Shown: piece after piece, positions 1 to 8,154 of the stretch
How positions within the stretch are numbered: the stretch's first letter is position 1
Layout: every line of letters begins with the position of its first letter
From: Actinoplanes sichuanensis
GTDB taxonomy: Bacteria; Actinomycetota; Actinomycetes; Mycobacteriales; Micromonosporaceae
Reading direction: 5' to 3'
DNA: 64,000 bases
Assembly: GCF_033097365.1 (NCBI RefSeq)
Contig: NZ_AP028461.1
Location: forward strand, 7,254,001 to 7,318,000
The notes under the pieces: model-generated
What the model was told of the DNA's origin: nothing
Databases searched by the model: none
Seen by the model: only the letters and a program-made list of their open reading frames with translations
Program-made: the position numbers and the translations under genes

Positions 1-1
1 G

Positions 2-895
2 GAGTCGACGTCGGTGGCGGCCCGCGCGGTGCTGGTCCGCGGGCCGGGCGGGTTCCGGGTGGTGGGCCTCGACGACGGGGCGGTGCTCTGGCAGCGCGAG
101 TCGACGGGCACGGTGGTGGCCGACCGGGACGGGCTGTTGCTCGCCGAGTGCCGGACCTCGGGCTGTGAGCTGTCCGGGTGGGACCTCCACCGGGGTGAGC
201 GGCAGTGGTCACACGAGACCGGTGAGCGGGTGGAGCCGGTGCTCTCCGGGCCGTACCAGTGCGCGTGTGTGTTCCTGCTCGGCGAGCGCACGATCAGCGC
301 CATCGGCCACGAGTTCGGCCGGGTCGCTTGGAGCATGGCGCGGCCACCCGGGGTGACGCGCCTGATCCCGGCGCTGTACCGGTTGATCCTCTTCTCCCCG
401 CCGACGCGGCCGGGCTGTTCCGCGGTCCTGCGCGGCACCGATCTCGGCAAGGTCATCTGGACGCGGGAGATCCCGACGACCTGCGACCTCACCGAGCCGA
501 TCCGCGACGACGAGCTGGCCATCCCGGTCAAGGACGGAGTCGAGATCGTGGACACCTACCACGGGACCAATCGCACGATTCCGCTCGGCGCGGGCGAGAC
601 CCTGCTCGCCGACCGGATCACCTGGACACCCGGCCTCGGCTACCGCGACCTGGACGATCGCGAGGCCCCGACCGCACAGGTGCCCCCGCCTGCGGACGGG
701 CGGCCGGGAGCGGTCCTGATCGGGGTGGGCGTCTGGCTGCTGCGGTCAGGTGACGGGCTGGTGTTGTGGAGCCGGTTCCACGGGGTCCGCTGGACCGGGC
801 CGGAGCCGGCGGCCGTCGCGAGTTTCGACAGGCTCGTCCGCCTGGACGGCACCGATCTCGCCGGGACGGGCCCACCGGAGGGCGCCGGGCAGTGA
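2..895 (+). CDS. PQQ-like beta-propeller protein, N-terminus outside window
   Basis: The frame is open to the left edge, so the true start probably lies upstream; a GTG at 14 would be the first start inside the window. The visible 293 residues contain repeated blade-like units with the spacing typical of quinoprotein/WD-type propellers, for example the units around VVLWQ/GTVVAD, GREQWSHE-like and KVIWTRE segments, each pairing a gly/asp turn with a trp-containing strand. No signal peptide or catalytic motif is visible in this part. It probably acts as a binding or scaffold domain. It ends in a repeat array and a strong terminator, and it converges on the excalibur gene. The specific function is unknown. 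Confidence 0.6.
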   Translation, partial: ESTSVAARAVLVRGPGGFRVVGLDDGAVLWQRESTGTVVADRDGLLLAECRTSGCELSGWDLHRGERQWSHETGERVEPVLSGPYQCACVFLLGERTISAIGHEFGRVAWSMARPPGVTRLIPALYRLILFSPPTRPGCSAVLRGTDLGKVIWTREIPTTCDLTEPIRDDELAIPVKDGVEIVDTYHGTNRTIPLGAGETLLADRITWTPGLGYRDLDDREAPTAQVPPPADGRPGAVLIGVGVWLLRSGDGLVLWSRFHGVRWTGPEPAAVASFDRLVRLDGTDLAGTGPPEGAGQ

Positions 896-958
896 ACCGG
901 AAAACGCCGGGCGGTGAAGCCGGACGACGCCGGCAGTAAAACCGGAAAGCGCCGGGCG
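892..958. repeat. Three tandem ~22-bp imperfect repeats
   Basis: Three consecutive units at 892-913, 914-935 and 936-958 share the pattern GTGAAnCCGGAnnnCGCCGGGCG. The first unit includes the stop codon of the propeller gene. The array leads directly into the terminator hairpin at 965-995. It may simply be slipped-strand expansion of a gene end. Confidence 0.65.
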
Positions 959-964
959 GTGAAG

Positions 965-995
965 GGTGCGGGGCACGATGGGCGTGCCCCGCACC
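965..995. terminator. Bidirectional hairpin terminator
   Basis: A perfect 12-bp inverted repeat (GGTGCGGGGCAC / GTGCCCCGCACC) with a 7-nt loop lies between the convergent ends of the propeller gene and the excalibur gene. There is no U-tract, which is common for actinobacterial terminators. Confidence 0.75.
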
Positions 996-1001
996 CGGCT
1001 C

Positions 1002-1517
1002 TCACTTGTCGCAGATGATGCCGTTGCGGTCGGGGTCGAGCCCCTGCCGGTCCTTGGCCGCGACCTTGACGTTCCGGTACCCGTGATCACGCAACCAGAC
1101 GCACTTGTCGGTGACGCCCGCCGGGAACCGGATCGGGATGCAGTGCGCGACCGTACCGTAATTGCGGTCGCATCCGTCGACCGTCGGGGCCACCTTGACC
1201 GGCGCCGTCGGTTTGCGTTTCGCCTTCTGCCTGGTGGCGCCCGGTTGGGCGGCGAAGGTCTGCACGAACGGCGCCGGCGTGGCGTGCCTACCCGGTTTGG
1301 CCGGCGCGGTCGTGGCCGCGGCCGGTTTCGCCGGGGCCTTCTTCTCCGCCACCGGTGCCGGGCTCAGCGAAGGAACCACGGGCAGCGTCTGCTGCGCGGC
1401 GACCTCGGTGGCGGCGCCGAACTCGGCGGGCTCGGTCTCCGTGGTGACCGCCCAGGTCGTGCCGCCCACCAGGGCGACCGCGGCCAGGGTCAGCGCGGCG
1501 ATACGTGTCCTGGTCAT
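1002..1517 (-). CDS. Secreted excalibur-domain protein
   Basis: The 171-residue protein starts at the ATG at 1517, which overlaps the stop of the upstream oxidase gene as ATGA. This gives translational coupling and is preferred over the earlier in-frame start at 1532. A short N-terminal hydrophobic stretch (about residues 6-24) is a signal peptide or anchor. An Ala/Pro/Lys-rich linker (about 35-110) follows. The C-terminal excalibur calcium-binding domain ends with the D-x-D-x-N-G-x-x-C pattern at residues 161-169 and has Cys at 116, 126, 139 and 169. Excalibur domains are extracellular and often attached to nucleases, but no nuclease domain is present here. As last gene of the glycan operon it may bind or organise the product at the cell surface, which is inference. 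Confidence 0.85.
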   Translation of the reverse strand: MTRTRIAALTLAAVALVGGTTWAVTTETEPAEFGAATEVAAQQTLPVVPSLSPAPVAEKKAPAKPAAATTAPAKPGRHATPAPFVQTFAAQPGATRQKAKRKPTAPVKVAPTVDGCDRNYGTVAHCIPIRFPAGVTDKCVWLRDHGYRNVKVAAKDRQGLDPDRNGIICDK

Positions 1518-3604
1518 CCGACCTTCACCCACTTCGCGACCGACGGGACGCCGTTGGTGCCCACCACGAACAGCATGTACCAGCCGGGCGGCGCCAGGTT
1601 GGGATTGCTGGTCAGGTTGAGGCTGATCGAGTTGCCGTTCACGGTCATCGGCAGGTCGACGAACCGCTGGTTCGGGTCGCTGGAGTGGGTCACCGCGGCC
1701 GGGCGGATCAGCTCGGCCTTCAGGATCGGCGAGTCCACGGTGATCGTGTTCGAGCTGCCGTACGCCCAGTTCGGCGTGGACAGCCCGGTGATCTGCGGTC
1801 GGGCGCCCTTGAACAGGTACGGCGGCGAGTAGACCGACACCCGTTTGTCGAACGTGCCGTTACCCGGGTTGTCGCCGACCGCCATGACCCGGCCGTCGGG
1901 CAGCAGGAAGGCCGACGAGTGGTAGCCGCGCGGCACCGGGTCGGTGGCCATCCCGGCGGTGAACGTGTTGGTGGCCGGGTCGTACATCGACGCCTCGTAG
2001 ACGGGGTCGGCCCGGTTGTGCAGCGCGCCGCCGGTCTCGAAGACCTTGCCGTCCGGGAGCAGTACCGCCGACACGTACATCTTGCCCTGGTCGCCGGTCT
2101 GCGGGACGCCGCCGGTCATGGTGCCCTGCGGGATCTGCGGCCCGGCGGTGTAGACCGGGGAGGCCTGCTTCAGGTCGATGATGTCGGTGAGCCGGTGCGC
2201 GTCCGGGTTGGTCTCGATGTTGCCGCCGCCCATGGTCAGCACCTTCTGGTCCTGGGCCGGGGGCAGCAGGACGCTCATCGACTGGTCGCGCTCGTCCTTC
2301 TTCCGCAGGCCGGGCACCGGCGTGATGGTGCTGGTCCCGTAGTCGTAGATCGACGAGCCGGTGCCCGGGGTGCCGTTGCCGAAGACGTGGCTGCCGGTGT
2401 AGAAGAGGCGACCGTCCTGCATCAGGATCATCGACGGGTAGAGGCCCCAGAAGTTCCAGGTCTGGTTGGCCTCGTTGAGCCCGAGCCAGCGCTGCTGGGT
2501 GGAGTTGAAGTACTGGGTGGCGACCATGCCGTGGGAGTCCTCGCCGAGGCCGCCGAGCGAGATCACGTCACCGTTGCCGAGGACTGTCGCCGACGGGTAC
2601 CAGGAGCCCGCGGTCATGTCGTTGACCCGGGTGTAGGTGCTGGTCGCGGGGTCGAAGATGTACGAGTTCTTCAGTCCCTTGTAGCCGTGGCTCCCGTCCG
2701 CCGCCGGGTAGTCCTTGTTGCCGCCCATGACCAGCACCCGGCCGTCCTTGAGCTGCACGTGCCCGGAGCAGAACAGGTCCTCGGGCGTCGGCACCGCGGT
2801 GAACTGCCCGGTGCCCGGTTTGTAGATGGCGGTGGTGAAGGTCTTGGCGGCGAACGCGGCCGGATCGTTGCCGGAGCCTGCGATCAGCAGCACGTTGCCG
2901 TTGCGCAGCACGACGGCGTGGATGGCCCGCACCGACGACTGGAACGGCATGACCTGCCAGTCGCCCTTGACGCATTTGTCGCCGGCGCTGCACGACTCGT
3001 CGGGCACCGTCTGGGTGGCGTCGACCATGGTGTAGTCGTCGGTCTTCAGGGTGCCGTTGCCGTAGATGGTGACGCCCCAGACGATCTGGTCGGTGTTCGC
3101 CGGGATCTGCGGGGTGCGCACGGTCCGCTTGGTCCACACGTCGGTGACCGGCAGCGTGGCCAGGTCGGTCCAGTACACCCAGCCCTGCGCGACGTCGTGC
3201 CGGAAGACGGTCATCACGGTGTTCGGGGTGGTCGTCTTGTACCAGGCGGACAGGTCGTACTGGTGCCCGGGCGTGACGTTCGGCGCGCACGAGGTGTCCT
3301 CGAGCATCATCGCCTTGCGGTCACCCTGGCCGGCCGTGGTCAACGTGACCGACATCGACCGGGCGCCGCTGTGCGCGTCGGTGCTCAGCGCGAACGTGTG
3401 GCCGTTGGCGCCCCAGCCGGACTGCTCCCAACAGACCGGGAACCCGTCGGCGGCCAGCGATTCCAGGCCCGGGTTGGCGATCAGATTGGCACCGGCCGAC
3501 GCCGGACGATCCGGAAGCGCCAGGAAGAGTACGAGCGTGAGCACCATCAACTGGGCTATGTGGAGCCGGTTGCTGCGGCTCATCAGCGGACGTGATCGGT
3601 TCAT
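1514..3604 (-). CDS. Secreted radical-copper oxidase (galactose/glyoxal oxidase, GlxA-like)
   Basis: The protein has 696 residues: a signal peptide to about 37, an N-terminal carbohydrate-binding-like beta-sandwich (about 38-200), a Kelch-type propeller (about 215-590) and a C-terminal galactose-oxidase Ig-like domain (about 600-696). All active-site residues of the family can be placed: Cys279 in the FCSGH motif and Tyr336 in the WYPS motif (the expected Cys-Tyr cross-link), Tyr561-His562 in GYHSS, and the late copper ligand His640 in THSSDPNQR. It should therefore oxidise a primary alcohol or aldehyde to the next oxidation state with release of H2O2. In Streptomyces the homologue GlxA works with the synthase CslA on a surface glucan. 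Here it sits in an operon with three glycosyltransferases and overlaps both neighbours by ATGA. The start at 3604 is fixed by the upstream overlap. Confidence 0.9.
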   Translation of the reverse strand: MNRSRPLMSRSNRLHIAQLMVLTLVLFLALPDRPASAGANLIANPGLESLAADGFPVCWEQSGWGANGHTFALSTDAHSGARSMSVTLTTAGQGDRKAMMLEDTSCAPNVTPGHQYDLSAWYKTTTPNTVMTVFRHDVAQGWVYWTDLATLPVTDVWTKRTVRTPQIPANTDQIVWGVTIYGNGTLKTDDYTMVDATQTVPDESCSAGDKCVKGDWQVMPFQSSVRAIHAVVLRNGNVLLIAGSGNDPAAFAAKTFTTAIYKPGTGQFTAVPTPEDLFCSGHVQLKDGRVLVMGGNKDYPAADGSHGYKGLKNSYIFDPATSTYTRVNDMTAGSWYPSATVLGNGDVISLGGLGEDSHGMVATQYFNSTQQRWLGLNEANQTWNFWGLYPSMILMQDGRLFYTGSHVFGNGTPGTGSSIYDYGTSTITPVPGLRKKDERDQSMSVLLPPAQDQKVLTMGGGNIETNPDAHRLTDIIDLKQASPVYTAGPQIPQGTMTGGVPQTGDQGKMYVSAVLLPDGKVFETGGALHNRADPVYEASMYDPATNTFTAGMATDPVPRGYHSSAFLLPDGRVMAVGDNPGNGTFDKRVSVYSPPYLFKGARPQITGLSTPNWAYGSSNTITVDSPILKAELIRPAAVTHSSDPNQRFVDLPMTVNGNSISLNLTSNPNLAPPGWYMLFVVGTNGVPSVAKWVKVG

Positions 3605-4848
3605 GGCTTCTTTCCCGCTCGGTAGATCAGCCTGTCGGAGATCAGGAATCGGATGACGAAGGACGCGACGAGGGTCAGTAGATTGCCGACCAGCACGCCC
3701 AGGTGCAGGCCACTGACCAGCACGGCCAGCAGCGGGATGCGCAACAGCAGGTCGGCGTTGCCCATCAGGAAGAACCGGGCGAACCGGCTGGCCGGGCCGC
3801 GCCGTCGGTGGTTGCGGTAGAGCAGGGTGTCGGTCAACGCGAAGTTCCAGCCGACCGCGACCACGTTGGCGGCCACCGCGGCCGCCGTGTAGTGCACGTC
3901 GGTCAGGTGCAGCAGCGCCCACAGCACGGCCTGGTTGGGCAGCAGCCCGGAGAGCCCGATCAGCGCGAACGCCAGCATCCGCAGCCGGGCCGGGCCGAAC
4001 CGCAGCCCGGCGACGTGTTTGAGGAACCTGACGCCCTCGGCCGCTGTCGACTTGGACTCGCCGGCGTGCCGGGCCTGGAAGCCGTACGGCACCTCGACGA
4101 TCCGGCCGGGCCGGTTGCGGACGATCAACTCCAGCAGGATCTTGTAGCCGAGCGGCCGGAGCGCGGCCGTGTCCAGGGAACTGGCCCGGATCGCGAACAG
4201 CCCGCTCATCGGGTCGCTGACGGCCAGCAGACTGTTCCGGAACAGCGTCTTGACCAGCAGCGTCGAGCCCCGCGAGACCAGCTTGCGGTATCCGTCGGCC
4301 AGCCCACCGGTGTCGCCACCGCCGGCGTAGCGGCTGCCGACGACCAGGTCGGCGCCGTCCCGCAGGCCGGCTGCGATCAGGTCGGGCACGATCTCCGGTG
4401 GGTGCTGCAGGTCGGCGTCCATCACGACGATCCACTCGCCCCGCGCGAGCCGCATACCCTCGACCACCGCGCCGCCCAGCCCACCGGTGCTCTCGTCGCG
4501 GTGGTGCACGGTGATCGCGATCGGGTGGTCCCGGGCCGCCTCCCGGATGGCCTCGGGGGTGCCGTCGGTGCTGTCGTCGACGAAGACGATCTCGGTGTCG
4601 TCGTGCGGCAGGGCGGCGGCCAGCCGGGCCAGCAGGGTCGGCACGTTGTCGCGCTCGTTGTAGGTGGGCACGATGACGCTCTGCCGCAGAGTGGCCGGAT
4701 TCGGGCGGACGCCGATCTCGCCGGGCAGCACGGCCCGGGTGCGCCCGGAACCGCGGAACGCCTTCAGCGACAGCGTCTTCTCGCCGGGAGTGACGGTGGC
4801 CTGGTGCGGCAGTCCGACGGCCGCCCGGCCCTGTGCCTGGGTGGTCAT
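3601..4848 (-). CDS. Polyprenol-phosphate sugar synthase fused to GtrA membrane domain
   Basis: The protein has 415 residues. The N-terminal GT2 domain (about 55-275) is of the dolichol-phosphate-mannose-synthase type, with PTYNERDNV (61-69), DDSTDG (91-96) and the metal-binding DADLQHP (144-150). The C-terminal part (about 285-410) has four predicted membrane segments of the GtrA family. Such proteins charge polyprenol phosphate with a sugar and help present it outside. The product would be the donor for the GT-C enzyme encoded just upstream. The start at 4848 overlaps that gene's stop as ATGA, and the stop overlaps the oxidase start in the same way. The long N-terminal tail (1-50) has no known domain. 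Confidence 0.88.
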   Translation of the reverse strand: MTTQAQGRAAVGLPHQATVTPGEKTLSLKAFRGSGRTRAVLPGEIGVRPNPATLRQSVIVPTYNERDNVPTLLARLAAALPHDDTEIVFVDDSTDGTPEAIREAARDHPIAITVHHRDESTGGLGGAVVEGMRLARGEWIVVMDADLQHPPEIVPDLIAAGLRDGADLVVGSRYAGGGDTGGLADGYRKLVSRGSTLLVKTLFRNSLLAVSDPMSGLFAIRASSLDTAALRPLGYKILLELIVRNRPGRIVEVPYGFQARHAGESKSTAAEGVRFLKHVAGLRFGPARLRMLAFALIGLSGLLPNQAVLWALLHLTDVHYTAAAVAANVVAVGWNFALTDTLLYRNHRRRGPASRFARFFLMGNADLLLRIPLLAVLVSGLHLGVLVGNLLTLVASFVIRFLISDRLIYRAGKKP

Positions 4849-6449
4849 GGATTCTCCTTGTCGATGCGGCGGATCTCGATGCGGGCGTCGGCCGGGCCGA
4901 ACGAGGCCTCCAGCGTCGAGTTCGTCAGCAGGGCGGTGACCAGCGGCAGCGTGCTCGGGTCCTGGCGCAGCGCGGGCGTCGAGATCAGGTAGTCGACGTC
5001 GCGCCAGCCGTTCGGCAGACGGGACTGCACGGCCGGGTCGAGGTCGAGCTTGTAGAACCAGATGACCTGCTCCTCCGGGAACCCGGCCTCGACACAGTCG
5101 AGCCACAGCACGTCGTCGGTGACCACTGTGGTGTTCGACCGGTCCGGAACCGAGGTGCGCAGGTATGCGGCCGCGGCCGCGTACCCGGCGTTGTCGTCGG
5201 CGGTCAGGTTGCGGTGGTTGCCGGCCACCCAGCGCGGACCGATCAGCATCGCCGCGAGCAGTACCGCCACGGCCGCCAGCGCGGGCCGCCACCAACGGCG
5301 GTGCCGGGGTACGGCCCGGGCCGCCACGTCGAGCATCCCGGCCGTGACGATGGCGAAGAACGGCAGCAACTGGACCACGTACATGGCCGGCAGGTAGCCG
5401 CCGGGACGGATGGCGACCAGCACCAGGATCAGCGCGGCGAGGGCGGCCGGGCGCAGCCGGCGGACGAACAGCGCCGGCACCGTGGCCAGCAACCCGGCGA
5501 CCAGGATCACCGGGTCGTAGAAGAGCCACGACTGGACCAGCTCGTACGACCCCGAGCCCGGGGTGAAGACGCTGCCCGTGCCGGACCGGTTGGCCAGCTG
5601 GAACTGCCACGCGCCGATCAACGACACGTGCCCCGGGCCGGGGAACAGCTCGCCGCGCAACACCGCGTAGAGCGGGTAGAAGACGCCGACCAGCACCAGC
5701 CCGCTCAGGTAACCGCCGACCGCCCACGGTCGGGTCGAGCTGCGGGCCGCGTTCTGCCACAGGGCCACGCACACCGCGGGCAGGGTGACCAGCATGGTCT
5801 CCTTGCTCAGCACGGCGACCGCGGTGGCCGCCCCGGCCGCGGTGTAGTGCCACAGGTTGCGGCGCGGGGACAGCACCAGGGCCAGCGCGCCGAGCATCCA
5901 GGCGACGGCGAAGCTGTCCAGGTAGATCTCGCGGTACATGGTGACGGTCAGCGGGGACAGGCCGAAGAACAGCAGGCCGATCGCGGACGCGCGGATACCC
6001 ATGCCGAGCCGACGGCAGATCAGGTAGACCAGCAGCAGGCAGGCCGCGACGACCGGGATCATGGCGACCCGGCCGGTGGTGACCGCGGGGCCGGTGACCC
6101 CGAAGAGGTCGGGGATCCAGGAGAGGGCGGCCAGCTGGATCCAGGCCAGGGGCGGGTGGTCGTACCAGTAGGTGTAGTGGGCCAGGCCCTTGCCGGTGGC
6201 GACCGCCCAGGCCTGTGCGAGGTAGGTGCCCTCGTCGTCACTGGCCATCGGGAAGCCACTGATGTTGACCGTCAGGACGACGATCACCAGCGTGGTCAGC
6301 AGACCGGCGAGCAGGCCCTCGCCGCCGGTGAGCTCGCGTCGCCGTACCCCTCCCGGGGGTTGGGGAATCGGAACCAGGGCGCGCGTCGGCGACGTCTCGG
6401 CCCGCGGGCCTCGCGCCTTGGGGATGAGGGCGGTGCCGGTGGTGGTCAT
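4845..6449 (-). CDS. GT-C family membrane glycosyltransferase (PMT/ArnT-like)
   Basis: The 534-residue polytopic protein has about ten hydrophobic segments. The first outside loop carries the acidic DDE motif (residues 71-73, SDDEGTY) and a DHPP motif (97-100), as in the protein-mannosyltransferase/ArnT/GT39-GT83 clan. These enzymes use polyprenyl-phosphate sugars as donors on the outer membrane face. The next gene encodes a matching polyprenol-phosphate sugar synthase, so the two likely act as donor and transferase. A soluble C-terminal tail (about 415-534) follows the last helix. Acceptor (protein, lipid or glycan) cannot be told from sequence. Both ends overlap neighbours by ATGA. Confidence 0.88.
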   Translation of the reverse strand: MTTTGTALIPKARGPRAETSPTRALVPIPQPPGGVRRRELTGGEGLLAGLLTTLVIVVLTVNISGFPMASDDEGTYLAQAWAVATGKGLAHYTYWYDHPPLAWIQLAALSWIPDLFGVTGPAVTTGRVAMIPVVAACLLLVYLICRRLGMGIRASAIGLLFFGLSPLTVTMYREIYLDSFAVAWMLGALALVLSPRRNLWHYTAAGAATAVAVLSKETMLVTLPAVCVALWQNAARSSTRPWAVGGYLSGLVLVGVFYPLYAVLRGELFPGPGHVSLIGAWQFQLANRSGTGSVFTPGSGSYELVQSWLFYDPVILVAGLLATVPALFVRRLRPAALAALILVLVAIRPGGYLPAMYVVQLLPFFAIVTAGMLDVAARAVPRHRRWWRPALAAVAVLLAAMLIGPRWVAGNHRNLTADDNAGYAAAAAYLRTSVPDRSNTTVVTDDVLWLDCVEAGFPEEQVIWFYKLDLDPAVQSRLPNGWRDVDYLISTPALRQDPSTLPLVTALLTNSTLEASFGPADARIEIRRIDKENP

Positions 6450-7705
6450 GCGGCACCGACCTCGGCGTTGGCGTTGATGTGGGCGCCGACGTGCGCGGTC
6501 AGCTCCCAGTTACGGCGGCCGGTGTATTCGCGCCACACGGCCCGCAGCGCGGCAACGCTGAGGACCAGGGCGTACGGGAACGCGCCGAGGATGAGCCGGG
6601 CATAGTGGACCGGCTTGATCCGCAGGTCGTACTGCTGGCCGAAGTCGCGCAGACCGACCGTCTGGAAGACGATGTTGGCGGCCATCGGCACCACCGGCAC
6701 GAAGGTGGCCAGCGCGATGCCGATCGGGAGGTCGGCGAAGATCGCGGCGGCGATGCCGATCGGGATCGCGATGCCGGAGAACGCCTGGAAGAACGGGCCG
6801 AGCAGGGTGTACCGGGCGAGGAGCCGCTGCCCGAAGGTCGGCAGCCGCCGCCACTCTCCCTTGCGCAGCACCTGGAGGAAGCCCTGGTTCCAGCGGGTGC
6901 GCTGCTTGAGCAGGCTGCCGATGGTGTCCGGGGTCTCCTCGCGGGTGACCAGCGACGCCTCGTAGGCGACGGTGACCTTGGCGCCCCGGCTGGACAGCCG
7001 CACGCCGAGGTCGCAGTCCTCGGCCAGGCAGGTGCCGTCCCAGCCGTTGGCGGTGCGCAGCACGTCGGAGCGGACGAAGACGGTGTTGCCGCCGAGCGGG
7101 ATGAAGCCCTTGTCGGCGTGCAGGTGCAACCGGCTGCGGAACCAGAAGAAGTACTCCAGGCAGTTGTGCAGGCTGTACCAGCTGGAGTGGAAGTTGATCA
7201 GCTGGACGCCACCCTGGACGACGTCCGCGCCGGTCGACCGGAACGCGTGGTCGACGTGCTCCAGCAGGTCCGGGTGCACCTGGTCCTCAGCGTCGAAGAC
7301 ACCGACCACGTCGCCGCGGACGAACGGCAGCGCGGTGTTCAGGGCACGCGGCTTGTTCTTCACCTCGTTGTGGTCGGTGACGACCAGCACCCGGCCCGGA
7401 GCCTTCTCGGCCGCGGCGTGGGCCACCGCCGCCGTGTCCGGGTCGTCGTGGCCGACGATCACGATGATCTCGTAGCCCTGGTGGGTGGAGCGGAGCAGAC
7501 GCTGGATGGTGTGCTCCAGCACGGCCTGCTCGTGCCGGGCCGGCAGCAGCAGGGAGAACGTCAGTCGGTGGTCACCGTCCGGCTCCGCGAAGCGGGTCCC
7601 GGCGAGCGTCTCCGGGGTGCGCCACGCGTGCATCGTCCACCAGAGGGTCACCGCCGCGAACGTGGCCAGCACGACGGAAATCAGAATCATGACGGCGGCA
7701 GCCAA
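6446..7705 (-). CDS. Processive membrane glycosyltransferase family 2 (CslA/chitin-synthase-like)
   Basis: The 419-residue protein has a membrane segment at 5-27, a cytosolic GT2 domain and about four C-terminal membrane segments (after about 295). The processive signature is complete: a first Asp region near HDDPD (86-90), DAED (138-141), the catalytic-base AED (228-230) and QRTRW (268-272). Such enzymes polymerise a nucleotide sugar and extrude the chain. It is the first gene of the five-gene coupled operon that also encodes the radical-copper oxidase, which recalls the cslA-glxA pair of Streptomyces. Which sugar is used cannot be read from sequence. Its promoter must lie in the 449-bp divergent spacer upstream. 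Confidence 0.88.
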   Translation of the reverse strand: MAAAVMILISVVLATFAAVTLWWTMHAWRTPETLAGTRFAEPDGDHRLTFSLLLPARHEQAVLEHTIQRLLRSTHQGYEIIVIVGHDDPDTAAVAHAAAEKAPGRVLVVTDHNEVKNKPRALNTALPFVRGDVVGVFDAEDQVHPDLLEHVDHAFRSTGADVVQGGVQLINFHSSWYSLHNCLEYFFWFRSRLHLHADKGFIPLGGNTVFVRSDVLRTANGWDGTCLAEDCDLGVRLSSRGAKVTVAYEASLVTREETPDTIGSLLKQRTRWNQGFLQVLRKGEWRRLPTFGQRLLARYTLLGPFFQAFSGIAIPIGIAAAIFADLPIGIALATFVPVVPMAANIVFQTVGLRDFGQQYDLRIKPVHYARLILGAFPYALVLSVAALRAVWREYTGRRNWELTAHVGAHINANAEVGAA

Positions 7706-8154
7706 GGTCGTCGCCTTTCAGCAATGAGGGAATTACGCCACCAGAAATGGAGCGCGCCGACCATATCGCGATCGGTGGCGGCATATTCAAGTCGATCTCG
7801 CCGATTCCCGCTTTCCGGTGAGTTGTTTCGAATGTGTTTCTCTCGAAACCACGGTCGGATCGGCGACAATTGTCAATGCGGAAATCGCGCGCAGGTACGA
7901 AAAACGGCCCGGCGCAAGGTTTCGCGTGCGACCGGGCAACGGGCCGCAGGACCCGCTGAAAGAAGATAAGACACGTCGGCTCTTTCTCGCGTCACGCGTC
8001 CGGGGGAATAACCCCCGGACGCTTCGAGAAATGCGTCATGCGTCCGATTTGCCCGCCATTGCGGCATCTGGATGTCTTGATCGCCATACTCCCTGGGCGC
8101 CCTTGATCAACCGGAGCATGATGGTCCGCGTCCCTCTCTCTTTTGGAGTAGAAG
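7706..8154. other. Long divergent intergenic region with palindromes
   Basis: This comparatively AT-rich 449-bp spacer separates the divergent glycan operon and the carbonic-anhydrase gene, so it must hold both promoters. It contains an inverted repeat GTTTCGA/TCGAAAC (7825-7831, 7843-7849), a perfect 10-bp palindrome GACAATTGTC (7865-7874) overlapping a TTGACA-like box on the minus strand, a G/C-rich imperfect stem at about 7903-7952, and the hairpin and direct repeats listed separately. No open frame in it looks coding. Confidence 0.6.
7989..8046. repeat. Direct repeat flanking a perfect 11-bp hairpin
   Basis: GCGTCACGCGTCCG (7989-8002) recurs with one change as GCGTCATGCGTCCG (8033-8046). 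The first copy runs into a perfect inverted repeat GCGTCCGGGGG / CCCCCGGACGC (7996-8006 and 8012-8022) with loop AATAA. The element is 110 bp upstream of the carbonic-anhydrase start and could be an operator pair, a leader hairpin or a terminator for upstream antisense transcripts. Confidence 0.6.

Noticed and set aside
1002..1517. Excalibur protein as a secreted nuclease
   Set aside because: No staphylococcal-nuclease or other nuclease domain is present, only linker and the calcium-binding motif.
7900..7955. Possible riboswitch (c-di-GMP or similar) in the GC-rich stem upstream of the carbonic anhydrase
   Set aside because: Conserved core bases of the known GEMM, ydaO and guanidine classes could not be aligned; only an imperfect stem is visible.
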